Part shown: piece after piece, positions 8,610-17,529 of the stretch | Position numbering within the stretch: position 1 is the first letter of the stretch | Layout: each line of letters opens with the position of its first letter | Assembly: GCA_945885655.1 (NCBI GenBank) | Contig: CAMCZE010000002.1 | Coordinates: 1-36,993, forward strand | Direction of reading: 5' to 3' | Source: Bacteriovorax stolpii | Lineage (GTDB): Bacteria; Bdellovibrionota; Bacteriovoracia; Bacteriovoracales; Bacteriovoracaceae | DNA length: 36,993 nt | Notes under the pieces: model-generated | Databases searched by the model: none | What the model saw: the letters and a program-made list of their open reading frames with translations, nothing else | Told to the model about the DNA's origin: nothing | Translations under genes and position numbers: made by a program

Positions 8610-10010
8610 ATGCAAGAAAACGAAGACAATCAGGATCCAGAAAATCAAGACCTCTTACAGGATCTCTCGGAAAACGGGAGAACTGAAGAGCTTGTTGAAA
8701 TGTTTGAAGAACTTCCAACGATGGATGTTGCCGATTTTTTAGAGGAAAAGCCAGTTCAAGATGTTGTCAATTATCTTCTTGAACTTGACCTGGAAGATCA
8801 GGGAAGGATTTTTTCTGACCTATCTCATGACCTTCAATTAAAAATATTTAACCTCGTTGACCGCAGAACTTTTGCCCGTATTTTCGGACAAATGTTCTCA
8901 GATATTCGGGCCGATCTCTATCAAGAGCTTTCTAAAGAAGAACAAATTGAACTTCTCCCCTATTTAGATAAAAAGGTTCGAGAAGACGTTATTATTCTAT
9001 CAGCTTATCCACCGGAAACGGCCGGTGGAATTATGAACACGGATTTTGCCACCATCTTCGCTGACATGACTTCATCTGAAGCTTTGAATAAAATTCGTAA
9101 AGATGCTCCTTCAAAAGAAATGATTTATTATATTTACGTCGTTGATAATTCCATGGTCATGAAAGGTATCGTCACACTCAAAGATCTTGTGATGAATGAG
9201 CCCCAAACCAAGGTAACTGATTTTCTCAACGAGTTTTTCATCTCCTCAGAAGTTAACGAAGATAGAGAATCGGTCGCTCAAAAAATTGAACGTTATGATC
9301 TTGTTGCCATTCCTGTACTTAACTCCCTTAACCAGCTCGTTGGGATTGTTTCGCATCAAGAGGCCATTGATATTATCCGTAAAGAAGAAACGGAAGATTT
9401 AGAAAGACTCATGGGGATCATGCCCTCAGAAAACGACGAAGAGTATCTTGCCACTTCTTCTTTTCACCATTTTAAAAAGCGAGTCATCTGGCTCGTGTCT
9501 CTAGCAGCTATCGGAATTCTATCAGGAATGATCATCAATGAGTATCAAGGTCTACTTGAACAATTTATTATTCTTGCTATGTACATGCCTATGATGGCAG
9601 CAACTGGAGGTAATACAGGTTCTCAAGCTGCAACCGTTGTTATTCGAGCTCTATCTCTTGGTGAAGTTACTGATAAAGATTGGCTTAAAATTGTTCTAAA
9701 AGAATGCCGTATTTCTTTTATGCTTTCAGTTTGTGTCGCCGCTCTCACATATCTTAAAATCGCATTTCTTTCATTTCATGCTCTGCTTCCCACAAATTTC
9801 AGCATGAGCTACATCGGTATTATCATTTCTATCGCCATTGCTATCCAGGTTATAACTTCCGCCATCATTGGGGCCAGCCTTCCACTTATTGTAAGACGCT
9901 TGGGTGGTGATCCGGCCGTAGTCGCAAGTCCGGCCATCACCACAATTGTGGATATTACAGGTCTACTTATCTATTTTACCGTTGCAACATTAACCTTAGG
10001 TGTTTCCTAA
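8610..10010 (+). CDS. mgtE: Magnesium transporter MgtE
   Basis: MgtE N-domain and CBS organisation (YLDKKVREDVIILSAYPPETAGGIMNTDFATI), followed by the TM domain MPMMAATGGNTGSQAATVVIRAL and RRLGGDPAVVASPAITTIVDITGLLIYF. The start is either TTG 8598 or ATG 8610. Confidence 0.95.
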   Translation: MQENEDNQDPENQDLLQDLSENGRTEELVEMFEELPTMDVADFLEEKPVQDVVNYLLELDLEDQGRIFSDLSHDLQLKIFNLVDRRTFARIFGQMFSDIRADLYQELSKEEQIELLPYLDKKVREDVIILSAYPPETAGGIMNTDFATIFADMTSSEALNKIRKDAPSKEMIYYIYVVDNSMVMKGIVTLKDLVMNEPQTKVTDFLNEFFISSEVNEDRESVAQKIERYDLVAIPVLNSLNQLVGIVSHQEAIDIIRKEETEDLERLMGIMPSENDEEYLATSSFHHFKKRVIWLVSLAAIGILSGMIINEYQGLLEQFIILAMYMPMMAATGGNTGSQAATVVIRALSLGEVTDKDWLKIVLKECRISFMLSVCVAALTYLKIAFLSFHALLPTNFSMSYIGIIISIAIAIQVITSAIIGASLPLIVRRLGGDPAVVASPAITTIVDITGLLIYFTVATLTLGVS

Positions 10011-10056
10011 CCCATTTCTCAGAGCTAAGATTAAATTCCCTTGAAGGAGTTTTAAT

Positions 10057-11430
10057 ATGCAAGTTGTCATTTTGTGTGGTGGCTCTGGTACTCGTTTATG
10101 GCCTATTTCGCGGTCATTATATCCAAAACAATTTGTTCGTTTATTTGGAAATGAATCCCTTTTTCAAAAAACGTTAAGAAGAAATATTAATCAAGCTGAC
10201 TCCTTCACCATCGTTATCAATCAAGAACAATATTTTATGGGACTTGATCAATTAGAAGAACTTAAAATACCTAATAAACGTAAATTCATTTTAGAGCCAA
10301 TTGGCAGAAATACAGCTCCAGCAATTGCCATGGCAGCTTTTGCAAGTGAACCAGAAGAAATTCTTCTTATCGTGCCTTCAGATCATCTCATTGAAAAAAC
10401 GGATGACTATGAAAAATCGATCAAAGAAGCCATCAAACTTGCCAATGATGGAAACCTCGTTACCTTTGGAATTAAACCTGGCTATCCAGAAATTGGTTAT
10501 GGTTACATCGAGGCAGCGGGTTATGATGTAAAAGCTTTTAAAGAAAAACCTAATCTTGAACTTGCTAAAAAATACCTTGAGGCTGGAAATTATTTTTGGA
10601 ACAGTGGTATGTTCTGTTTTAAGGCCAATACTTTTTTAAACGAACTTAAAAAACATGCCCCAGATATTTACGAGCAAAGTAAAAAAACATTTAACAACAG
10701 TAAAGCTGATCCTGCTATACGCTTAAATGCCGAGGATATGAAGGCCATTCGTTCCGAGAGCATCGACTATGCAGTCATGGAGAAATCTCAACACGTTAAA
10801 GTCATTCCTGCAGATATCGGCTGGAGTGATCTTGGCTCTTTTGATTCCCTTTACGAAGCACTTCCAAAAGATGAATCAGGAAACACTATTGCCCAAAATG
10901 TTATTCATTCTGGATCAAAAAACAACCTCGTTATCAGTCATAAACGTCTCATTTCAACAATCGACGTAGATGACTTAATGATTGTCGATACTATGGATGC
11001 ACTTTTGATTGCTAAAAAAGGTTCCACTCAAAAAGTGAAAGAGCTTTTAGCTGAGGTAAAAAAACATTCTACTGAAATGACCAATGTTCACACGACGGCC
11101 CATAGACCTTGGGGTACATATACAATTCTAGATGAGCACGCTGAGTACAAAGTAAAACAAATTGTAGTTCGTCCTGGGGCAAAACTTTCGTATCAGTACC
11201 ATCATCATCGCTCTGAGCACTGGATTGTTGTAAGTGGTACGGCCACAATTACTATTGATGATAAAACCTTTGATCTTAAACAAAACGAGTCGACCTTCAT
11301 CCCTCGTGAGGCAAAACATCGTTTGGCCAATAATCAAAAAAAAGATCTTGTACTCATTGAAGCCCAGGTTGGAAGTTATCTTGGCGAAGATGATATTGTG
11401 CGTCTTCAAGACGATTACAAGCGTAACTGA
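10057..11430 (+). CDS. manC: Mannose-1-phosphate guanylyltransferase / mannose-6-phosphate isomerase
   Basis: MQVVILCGGSGTRLWPISRSLYPKQF nucleotidyltransferase motif, FILEPIGRNTAPAIAMAA, and a C-terminal cupin (RPWGTYTILDE...VRPGAKLSYQYHHHRSEHWIVVSGTA). A ggagt RBS lies upstream. Confidence 0.95.
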   Translation: MQVVILCGGSGTRLWPISRSLYPKQFVRLFGNESLFQKTLRRNINQADSFTIVINQEQYFMGLDQLEELKIPNKRKFILEPIGRNTAPAIAMAAFASEPEEILLIVPSDHLIEKTDDYEKSIKEAIKLANDGNLVTFGIKPGYPEIGYGYIEAAGYDVKAFKEKPNLELAKKYLEAGNYFWNSGMFCFKANTFLNELKKHAPDIYEQSKKTFNNSKADPAIRLNAEDMKAIRSESIDYAVMEKSQHVKVIPADIGWSDLGSFDSLYEALPKDESGNTIAQNVIHSGSKNNLVISHKRLISTIDVDDLMIVDTMDALLIAKKGSTQKVKELLAEVKKHSTEMTNVHTTAHRPWGTYTILDEHAEYKVKQIVVRPGAKLSYQYHHHRSEHWIVVSGTATITIDDKTFDLKQNESTFIPREAKHRLANNQKKDLVLIEAQVGSYLGEDDIVRLQDDYKRN

Positions 11431-11518
11431 TTGATACTTTTAGCACTTACACCCACTAGACTTTGTTCAATAAGAATTGGTAGAGTAAAAAAAATACACA
11501 CTCTCTCCGAGGACCTAT

Positions 11519-11584
11519 ATGTTTCGATCAGTTTTGATCCTAATCGCTTTTTGTTACGTCTTAACGACGCTAACAAAATTCTAA
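11519..11584 (+). CDS. Possible 21-aa hydrophobic small peptide
   Basis: ATG at 11519 preceded by ccgaggacc. Translation MFRSVLILIAFCYVLTTLTKF* is a single hydrophobic segment. The only support is RBS-like spacing and hydrophobicity. Confidence 0.3.
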   Translation: MFRSVLILIAFCYVLTTLTKF

Positions 11585-11599
11585 CTCAGGAACGGTGAA

Positions 11600-12412
11600 A
11601 TGGAATTCACCTCAATCCTCTCAGTATTAAGTTCTTTTTTTAAAACCTCGGTACTTACTAAAAAAAAATCAATCCCATTCACAGTTTTTATTCTTTCACC
11701 TCATCCCGATGATGAGTGTATTTCAGGCTCACTTGCCTTAAGACTTGGGCTCGAAAATCAAATGAAGCTCATCAACATAGCTGTAACTCTTGGCTCAAAT
11801 AAGGAGAGGCAAAAAGAACGTTTGAAAGAACTCCGCGATGCAAACAAAGTCCTAAATATGAAAATGGAAGTTTTAGGCGAAGACTGGAAAACGAAAGAAA
11901 AAGAACTCAAAATCCTATTAGAAAAGTATCGGCCGCAAATAGTTATTGCCCCTCATGTTAAGGATCATCATCCTGCACATGTTAAAACCGGCGAACTTTT
12001 ACTCAAAACAGTTAAAAAAAGTAAATTGCCTGCAACAATCATCGCCTGGAGTGAATTCTGGGGCCCTCAAAAAAAAATAAATCTTCTCCTTGAAGTACCT
12101 CAAGAAGTTTTAGAACTTCAAATTAAAGCTCTTCAAAAACATGTTGGTGAGATTAAACGTAATCCATATCATTTAAGATTACCGGCATGGATGATGGATA
12201 ATGTACGCCGAGGATCAGAACTTGTTTCAGGTAAAGGCAGTGAAGCTCCTAATATGGCCTATGGTGTTCTTCACCAACTCCAACTTTTAAAAAATAAAAA
12301 AATCACTTCTTTAAAATTAAAAAAATCAGTGCTGACTTCTGAAGATGATATCGGTCAGATGTTTAAGTTGATTTTACTTGCAGCTTCAGGATCCAAGACT
12401 AAAACAAAATGA
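11600..12412 (+). CDS. PIG-L/LmbE-family deacetylase
   Basis: FILSPHPDDECISGSLALRLG (PHPDDE zinc motif) and PQIVIAPHVKDHHPAHVKTGELL. Confidence 0.88.
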   Translation: MEFTSILSVLSSFFKTSVLTKKKSIPFTVFILSPHPDDECISGSLALRLGLENQMKLINIAVTLGSNKERQKERLKELRDANKVLNMKMEVLGEDWKTKEKELKILLEKYRPQIVIAPHVKDHHPAHVKTGELLLKTVKKSKLPATIIAWSEFWGPQKKINLLLEVPQEVLELQIKALQKHVGEIKRNPYHLRLPAWMMDNVRRGSELVSGKGSEAPNMAYGVLHQLQLLKNKKITSLKLKKSVLTSEDDIGQMFKLILLAASGSKTKTK

Positions 12413-13092
12413 GCATGTGACTTTAAATACGTTACTGGGCATTTGTCATCGTTATGGTGGTTCACAAGATACTTAATCACATCAGCCTTATTTTTTCCTG
12501 TAGCAAGCATTACAAGCTCTTTTGCTTCCATGATTGTTCCTATGCCCATCGATATTGCCTCGGCCGGAAGGTTTTCAGTGATCTGAAAACTTGGCCTATT
12601 TGCAACAAGGGTACTGGGAGAAAGTTTAACCAATCTGGTTCTTGAATTTTTGCTTGATCCTGGTTCATTAAAACCCACATGACCATTTTGACCCACTCCC
12701 AAAAGCTGAAGGTCAATCCCAGAACTTTCACGTATGGCCCTTTCATAATTCTGTGCCGATTCATCAAAATCTTTCACATGGACAGATGGAAAAGCAAAAT
12801 GATCCTCCGAAAGCCCCAAAGGTAAACGTACATGTTGATCAATGTAGGATTTAAAACTGGAAACATGGTTTTTAGGCAATCCTACGTATTCATCCAGCAT
12901 AAAAAAAAAGGATTGCTTCAAATTAAGTGGCCGTGCTCGAACTTTTTGTACCAGAATCTTATAAACAGGTTCCATGGTTCGTCCCGTGGCAAGTCCGATA
13001 ACGGGGTTTAGAAGCCCCTGAAGCTTGTCATAAACGATTGAGGCCACTGCCTCATTGGCCTCAGCTGTACTTTGGGCAAGGATAATTCTCAT
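12355..13092 (-). CDS. nagB: Glucosamine-6-phosphate deaminase
   Basis: FFMLDEYVGLPKNHVSSFKSYI, LLGVGQNGHVGFNEPGSSKNSRTRLVKL, MGIGTIMEAKELVMLATG. Confidence 0.9.
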   Translation of the reverse strand: MRIILAQSTAEANEAVASIVYDKLQGLLNPVIGLATGRTMEPVYKILVQKVRARPLNLKQSFFFMLDEYVGLPKNHVSSFKSYIDQHVRLPLGLSEDHFAFPSVHVKDFDESAQNYERAIRESSGIDLQLLGVGQNGHVGFNEPGSSKNSRTRLVKLSPSTLVANRPSFQITENLPAEAISMGIGTIMEAKELVMLATGKNKADVIKYLVNHHNDDKCPVTYLKSHAHFVLVLDPEAASKINLNI

Positions 13093-13141
13093 ACTGAAAT
13101 CTTAACCTCCATTCTATAGGCCAATCAACATAATACTCTGT

Positions 13142-13187
13142 AAAATATTCGGATTCCGAATTCAACATTTTGAAATCGGAATATTTT
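13142..13187. promoter_or_regulatory. Imperfect inverted repeat upstream of the sigma-54 regulator gene
   Basis: AAAATATTCGGATTCC ... GAAATCGGAATATTTT. The outer 9 bp are perfect arms, and a nested TTCGG-ATT-CCGAA lies in the left arm. It ends 16 bp before the ATG at 13204. Confidence 0.45.
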
Positions 13188-13203
13188 GTATTAAAACCCT
13201 ACT

Positions 13204-14526
13204 ATGAACGCCAATTTATCTATTCTCATCATTGAAGACGACAAGTACACACGCCTCAATTTGAGAGATATTCTTAAACCATTTGGTATTGTAGAAGAGG
13301 CCCATGATATTGAAATGGCCCGTTTAAAGCTAAGTGAACGCTTTTTTGACATTGTTATTACTGACATTGAATTAGGTAATGGCTCAGGAGTGGAATTAAT
13401 CCCTCAGATTGTGAAAAAAGGTTCTTATTGTATCATTGTGAGCTCATACGAAAATGATGACATCATCGAGGTTGTTTATACGTTAGGTGCTAAACATTAT
13501 CTGTCGAAGTTTAGGTTAAAAGAACAGCTCCCTATTTATATCAATAAGTATTTACAAGGTAAGAGTTCTCAATTTGAACGATTTATAAATGAAGACTTCA
13601 TTACTCAAGACCAAGAAACAATTCAGGATCTTAAAAAACTTTGTGAAGCGAACTTAAAAAATCAAACTCTGTTTATTTCAGGTCCCACAGGAACTGGTAA
13701 AAGTTTATTGGGAAAACTCATTCATGAGATGACTCATCCGGAAGGAAACCTGGTCCATATTAACTGTTCGGAAGTATCTGAAAGCTTGCTTGAGTCTGAA
13801 CTTTTTGGACATGAGAAAGGTGCGTTTACAGGAGCAGATCAGAAAAAAGACGGAAAACTAAAGTTGGCCAATGGAGGTACTCTTTTTTTAGATGAAGTTG
13901 CAACGATGACTATTTCTATGCAACAGAAACTTTTAAAAGCTTTGGACGAAAAAACTTTTTATCCTGTAGGTTCAAGAACCCCTGTTACATCTCATTTCAC
14001 TCTTATTACTGCAACTTGTGAGGATCTTACAGAAAAAATGAAGAAAAAAGAGTTCCGCGAGGATTTTTATTACCGCATCTGTGGTTTTCAATTCCATCTT
14101 AAGGCCTTAAATCAAAGACCATTAGACATAGAACTTCTTATTAAAAATTTTCAGAAAAAATCTCATCGCCGTTTTATGATAAAGTCCGATGCTCTTAACC
14201 AACTGAAAGATCATACTTGGCCTGGTAACGTACGGGAACTTTTAAAGTTTTGTGAACAATTTTCACAAAATCAAACGGGAATCATCGACTCTGGATTCAT
14301 TAAAAAAATGCTTCCAACTAAAAAAGTTTTATTAAACCACACACATGACTGGGAGTCACATGTCTTTGAACATGGTCTACGCTCATATATCAATCACATA
14401 GAAAGAAAATCCGTAGAAGAATCTCTTAAAAGAAATAAAGGTAAAATCACGACTTGTATCAAGGAACTTAAAATTTCAAGTTCCGCTTTTTATCGCATCC
14501 TTCAAGAAAACCAACTTATTTTGTAG
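13204..14526 (+). CDS. Sigma-54-dependent response regulator (receiver - AAA+ - Fis-type HTH)
   Basis: Receiver LIIEDDKYTR...IVITDIELGNGSG; Walker A GPTGTGKS; sigma-54 contact loop GAFTGA; TLFLDEVATM; WPGNVREL; C-terminal ESLKRNKGKITTCIKELKISSSAFYRIL. Confidence 0.95.
   Translation: MNANLSILIIEDDKYTRLNLRDILKPFGIVEEAHDIEMARLKLSERFFDIVITDIELGNGSGVELIPQIVKKGSYCIIVSSYENDDIIEVVYTLGAKHYLSKFRLKEQLPIYINKYLQGKSSQFERFINEDFITQDQETIQDLKKLCEANLKNQTLFISGPTGTGKSLLGKLIHEMTHPEGNLVHINCSEVSESLLESELFGHEKGAFTGADQKKDGKLKLANGGTLFLDEVATMTISMQQKLLKALDEKTFYPVGSRTPVTSHFTLITATCEDLTEKMKKKEFREDFYYRICGFQFHLKALNQRPLDIELLIKNFQKKSHRRFMIKSDALNQLKDHTWPGNVRELLKFCEQFSQNQTGIIDSGFIKKMLPTKKVLLNHTHDWESHVFEHGLRSYINHIERKSVEESLKRNKGKITTCIKELKISSSAFYRILQENQLIL
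14341..14374. promoter_or_regulatory. Candidate enhancer (UAS) dyads for the sigma-54 promoter at 14528
   Basis: ACACATGACT-GGG-AGTCACATGT (8/10 symmetric, TGACT/AGTCA core perfect), overlapped by CATGT-N6-ACATG. About 180 bp upstream of the -12 element, inside the regulator coding sequence. Confidence 0.35.
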
Positions 14527-14527
14527 T

Positions 14528-14543
14528 TGGCACCAACCTTGCT
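14528..14543 (+). promoter_or_regulatory. Sigma-54 (-24/-12) promoter
   Basis: TGGCAC-CAACC-TTGCT matches the consensus TGGCAC-N5-TTGCW exactly, 2 bp after the stop codon of the sigma-54 activator and 35 bp before the ATG at 14578. Confidence 0.88.
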
Positions 14544-14577
14544 TAAAGGTCAGCAACTTTAAAAAAGGAAGTTGGCC

Positions 14578-14922
14578 ATGAGTTTACAAAAAAAAACTAT
14601 TAATCGATATCGACATTTTTTTCCTGAAGATACACTTCGTGAAGTTTCTGCTCGCACAGGAATTCAAATCACTCGAATTTTCAGACTCTTTAACGGAAAA
14701 AACATGAAAGTCGCTGAACTTGAAGCCTTTCAAAACATTATTGATCTGAAGTTATCAGAAAATAAAAATCTTAAAAGAGTCGAAAATGCTTTAGATGAAG
14801 CTTATTCGATTCTCACAAATGAAGAGTTATACAAAATTGCAAATTATATTGAGAGAAAAGTAGTTGCACGTAGTTACAGTCGTTATCACCTTAATTCATT
14901 TAAAGATGCAATCATCGCTTAG
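14578..14922 (+). CDS. Small HTH-like protein, first gene of the predicted sigma-54 operon
   Basis: ATG 14578 after an AAGGAAG RBS. MSLQKKTINRYRHFFPEDTLREVSARTGIQITRIFRLFNGKNMKVAELEAF looks like a Cro/C1-type helix-turn-helix. Confidence 0.6.
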   Translation: MSLQKKTINRYRHFFPEDTLREVSARTGIQITRIFRLFNGKNMKVAELEAFQNIIDLKLSENKNLKRVENALDEAYSILTNEELYKIANYIERKVVARSYSRYHLNSFKDAIIA

Positions 14923-14930
14923 GAGTTATT

Positions 14931-15410
14931 ATGAAAGGATTATCATCACTCGAAAGAATTATTTTAGAATGTGTCGGAAAAGGCAGTCTAAGTTTTCAAG
15001 AAATTCAGACTCAAACAGGAATCTATGAAAATATTTGTTTTAATCTTATCCAAGCTCTCATCATTAGGGGTCTCTTAAAGAATGAAGGTGTTAAATATAA
15101 AATTTCAAGCTCATTATCTCCACTCGTGCTTGAAGAAATAAATGGTCATGAAGCAAAAATCGCTGAATCCCTTGAAATGATTGAAGCTGTTATTGAACAG
15201 ACCTCCTGCCGAGTTTTTCGTTTTCAGAAAATAGCACTAGACCCAAAAGATGAAAAAATATTCCTCGCAATGTTATCAAACTTCGAATCGTTTTTATCCG
15301 ACGCTCATAAAAAATCTCAGGCATCAGTTCCACTTAAAGAAAGAAAGATTATTTTCTGGGGAATGGGAGAAGTTCAAAATTTAATGCACAAAATAGTTAC
15401 TGGAAGATAA
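14931..15410 (+). CDS. Winged-helix-like protein, possibly related to the TIGR02147 group
   Basis: SSLERIILECVGKGSLSFQEIQTQTGIYENICFNLIQALIIRGLLKNEGVKYKIS is wHTH-like. aggag RBS, 8 bp after the previous gene. Confidence 0.5.
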   Translation: MKGLSSLERIILECVGKGSLSFQEIQTQTGIYENICFNLIQALIIRGLLKNEGVKYKISSSLSPLVLEEINGHEAKIAESLEMIEAVIEQTSCRVFRFQKIALDPKDEKIFLAMLSNFESFLSDAHKKSQASVPLKERKIIFWGMGEVQNLMHKIVTGR

Positions 15411-15411
15411 T

Positions 15412-16737
15412 ATGAGATTTCTCATGCTCATCATTTTATTTTCCTGCGGCAAGCACACAATTCCTACATCAAAAGACTTGTTTGATGATGATGGTGACCA
15501 AATCCTTAATTATGAAGAGATCGGCGACAATCAACACATCGCTCAAGTGCAGGCACTTAATGAAATCCAAGGAGTATTAAGTTTTGGCCATAAAAAGAAC
15601 TCACATGAAAGAATAGAACTTCTATTTGATAATCAGATTAATTTTACAAACAGGGCCTATGTTCTTTTAACAAAAAATGCTCGTTTTATCACTCAGGATG
15701 AATACTTTTCGGAATTCGCAAAACTAAGATTATATAATTCTAAACAAAATTTTGACATTAACTTAGACTCTTATAACATTAAATTGAATTTTAAAGCTCC
15801 TGTTAAAAAAGACTATCACCTCGTGTATGTTCATAAGGATAAAAAAAGAATACTTGCTCCTTGGAGCTTAAAAGTCGATATCACATTATCCAAGACCGAT
15901 TTACAAAATCTTCTTTCAAATAAATCACATATTATTCTTACAAATAACTCGACCCAACGTATTCAAGAGAAGACTTTTAGGGTCTTTTATAGTGATGGTG
16001 TTACAAGCACAATCTATTATGTTTCCAGAGATTTCGGTTTTTCTAATTTCTTAAAGTTGATGAAAGTTGATAGTTATATACTCAGTGATGATGTTCATTT
16101 CTTTTTTGATAAACGAAGCGATCAAGTTGAGGAATGGTGGGTTAGAGACTTGGGAAATGATAAAGTTATTGCGAAGGCCCCAATCAGTACCTTAAAAAAC
16201 GTTTTTCTCCAAGGATATAATCTGACAAACATTATTGTAGATAGACGCAAGGGTTTTACTTATGCCAATGCCAATTTAAATAATCCTGAAGGAGCAAAAG
16301 TATTTTTAAAAATTCACCCTACCATGACCTCTGTTGGTCTTAATGCTTATAGTTCAACATACACAAGAAATAATTCCCTAGAGAGATCAATAACATGTAT
16401 CAATTATTATCGAGCTCCAGCAGAAGAAGTTAGCGTACCTATCACGATAGATCTTTTTACTCAGGAAGTTCATTTTTCTTCACTCGGAGTAGTTATTCCA
16501 AACGATTGGAAGCTTTATGAAGGTTCTGACAAAAATGGCCTGTATTGGGAAGTCGGTTTTAATTCCTTACCACCGATGTTTATAATGAGTTTACCCAATA
16601 AAACTTTTCCTCCAGGACATTATATCGGTCTCTACAACACTACATGTCCACAATATGCAACCGTTATAACGGTTCCAGTAAGCGATGAAGGTAGATTTCT
16701 TCTTGAAATTGAAGCCTATGTTGAGAAGATGGAATAA
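15412..16737 (+). CDS. Predicted lipoprotein with an N-terminal EF-hand-like calcium loop
   Basis: MRFLMLIILFSCGKH (short lipoprotein signal with lipobox LFSC), followed by DDDGDQILNYEE, which fits the DxDxDGxxxxxE loop spacing loosely. Confidence 0.6.
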   Translation: MRFLMLIILFSCGKHTIPTSKDLFDDDGDQILNYEEIGDNQHIAQVQALNEIQGVLSFGHKKNSHERIELLFDNQINFTNRAYVLLTKNARFITQDEYFSEFAKLRLYNSKQNFDINLDSYNIKLNFKAPVKKDYHLVYVHKDKKRILAPWSLKVDITLSKTDLQNLLSNKSHIILTNNSTQRIQEKTFRVFYSDGVTSTIYYVSRDFGFSNFLKLMKVDSYILSDDVHFFFDKRSDQVEEWWVRDLGNDKVIAKAPISTLKNVFLQGYNLTNIIVDRRKGFTYANANLNNPEGAKVFLKIHPTMTSVGLNAYSSTYTRNNSLERSITCINYYRAPAEEVSVPITIDLFTQEVHFSSLGVVIPNDWKLYEGSDKNGLYWEVGFNSLPPMFIMSLPNKTFPPGHYIGLYNTTCPQYATVITVPVSDEGRFLLEIEAYVEKME

Positions 16738-16755
16738 AGTCTCTACAATAATCCA

Positions 16756-17529
16756 ATGGCCCTTTGTTTAATTACTTGTAACATTCGTTTTGATAATCCT
16801 GCCGATGGTCACCATGCATGGCCCCATCGACGGGATTTTTTAGCGCAAACCCTTCTTAAACATAATCCTGACATCATTGCGACTCAAGAAGGCAGATACC
16901 AACAATTGAAGGACTTTGGGAGCAATCTTAAAAATTATGAGTTGATAGATGAACATCGATCTTGGAGTAGTGAACGAATGTATCCATCTTTTTTTATACG
17001 TAAGGATCGATTTGAAATTTTAAAAAGTGAAGACATATGGTTATCGGAAACTCCAAATATTGCAGCAAGCAGATCATTTGGAAGCGCTTTTCCCCGACTC
17101 ATGACTTGGCTAAAGATTCGGCCTAAAAACTCAGATAAAAATATTCTTATTGTTAATACTCATCTTGATCATCTCAAAGAAGAGACACGTATCGGACAAA
17201 TAAACGTATTAATTCAGGAGATAAATAAGATCTGGCAATCAGAATGTCCGTTAGTGCTCATGGGAGATTTTAACGAGAGTCCCATAGGACAAGTCAGACA
17301 GATTATTAATAAAGAATTTCCTGACCTGCAAGATGCCTGGAAGTCTTTTAATAATATCGAAGAGACATCTCATCATGCTTTTAAGGGAAAGATGGACAAT
17401 GGAACCCGTATCGATTGGATTCTAGTCGATAAAAATGCCAAGATTCAAAGCTGCATTATGGATAAGACAAATAAAGAGGGGCTTTATCCAACGGATCACT
17501 ACCCTATTATAAGTAAGATTAAGTTTTAG
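16756..17529 (+). CDS. Endonuclease/exonuclease/phosphatase (EEP) family protein
   Basis: LITCNIRFDNPADG, IIATQEGRYQQL, ILIVNTHLDHL, VLMGDFNESP, RIDWILVDKN, YPTDHYPIISKI. Confidence 0.88.
   Translation: MALCLITCNIRFDNPADGHHAWPHRRDFLAQTLLKHNPDIIATQEGRYQQLKDFGSNLKNYELIDEHRSWSSERMYPSFFIRKDRFEILKSEDIWLSETPNIAASRSFGSAFPRLMTWLKIRPKNSDKNILIVNTHLDHLKEETRIGQINVLIQEINKIWQSECPLVLMGDFNESPIGQVRQIINKEFPDLQDAWKSFNNIEETSHHAFKGKMDNGTRIDWILVDKNAKIQSCIMDKTNKEGLYPTDHYPIISKIKF

Noticed and set aside
8470-8718. 82-aa minus-strand ORF between the scaffold gene and mgtE
   Set aside because: It overlaps the mgtE 5' end antisense and shows no protein family features. mgtE is strongly supported.
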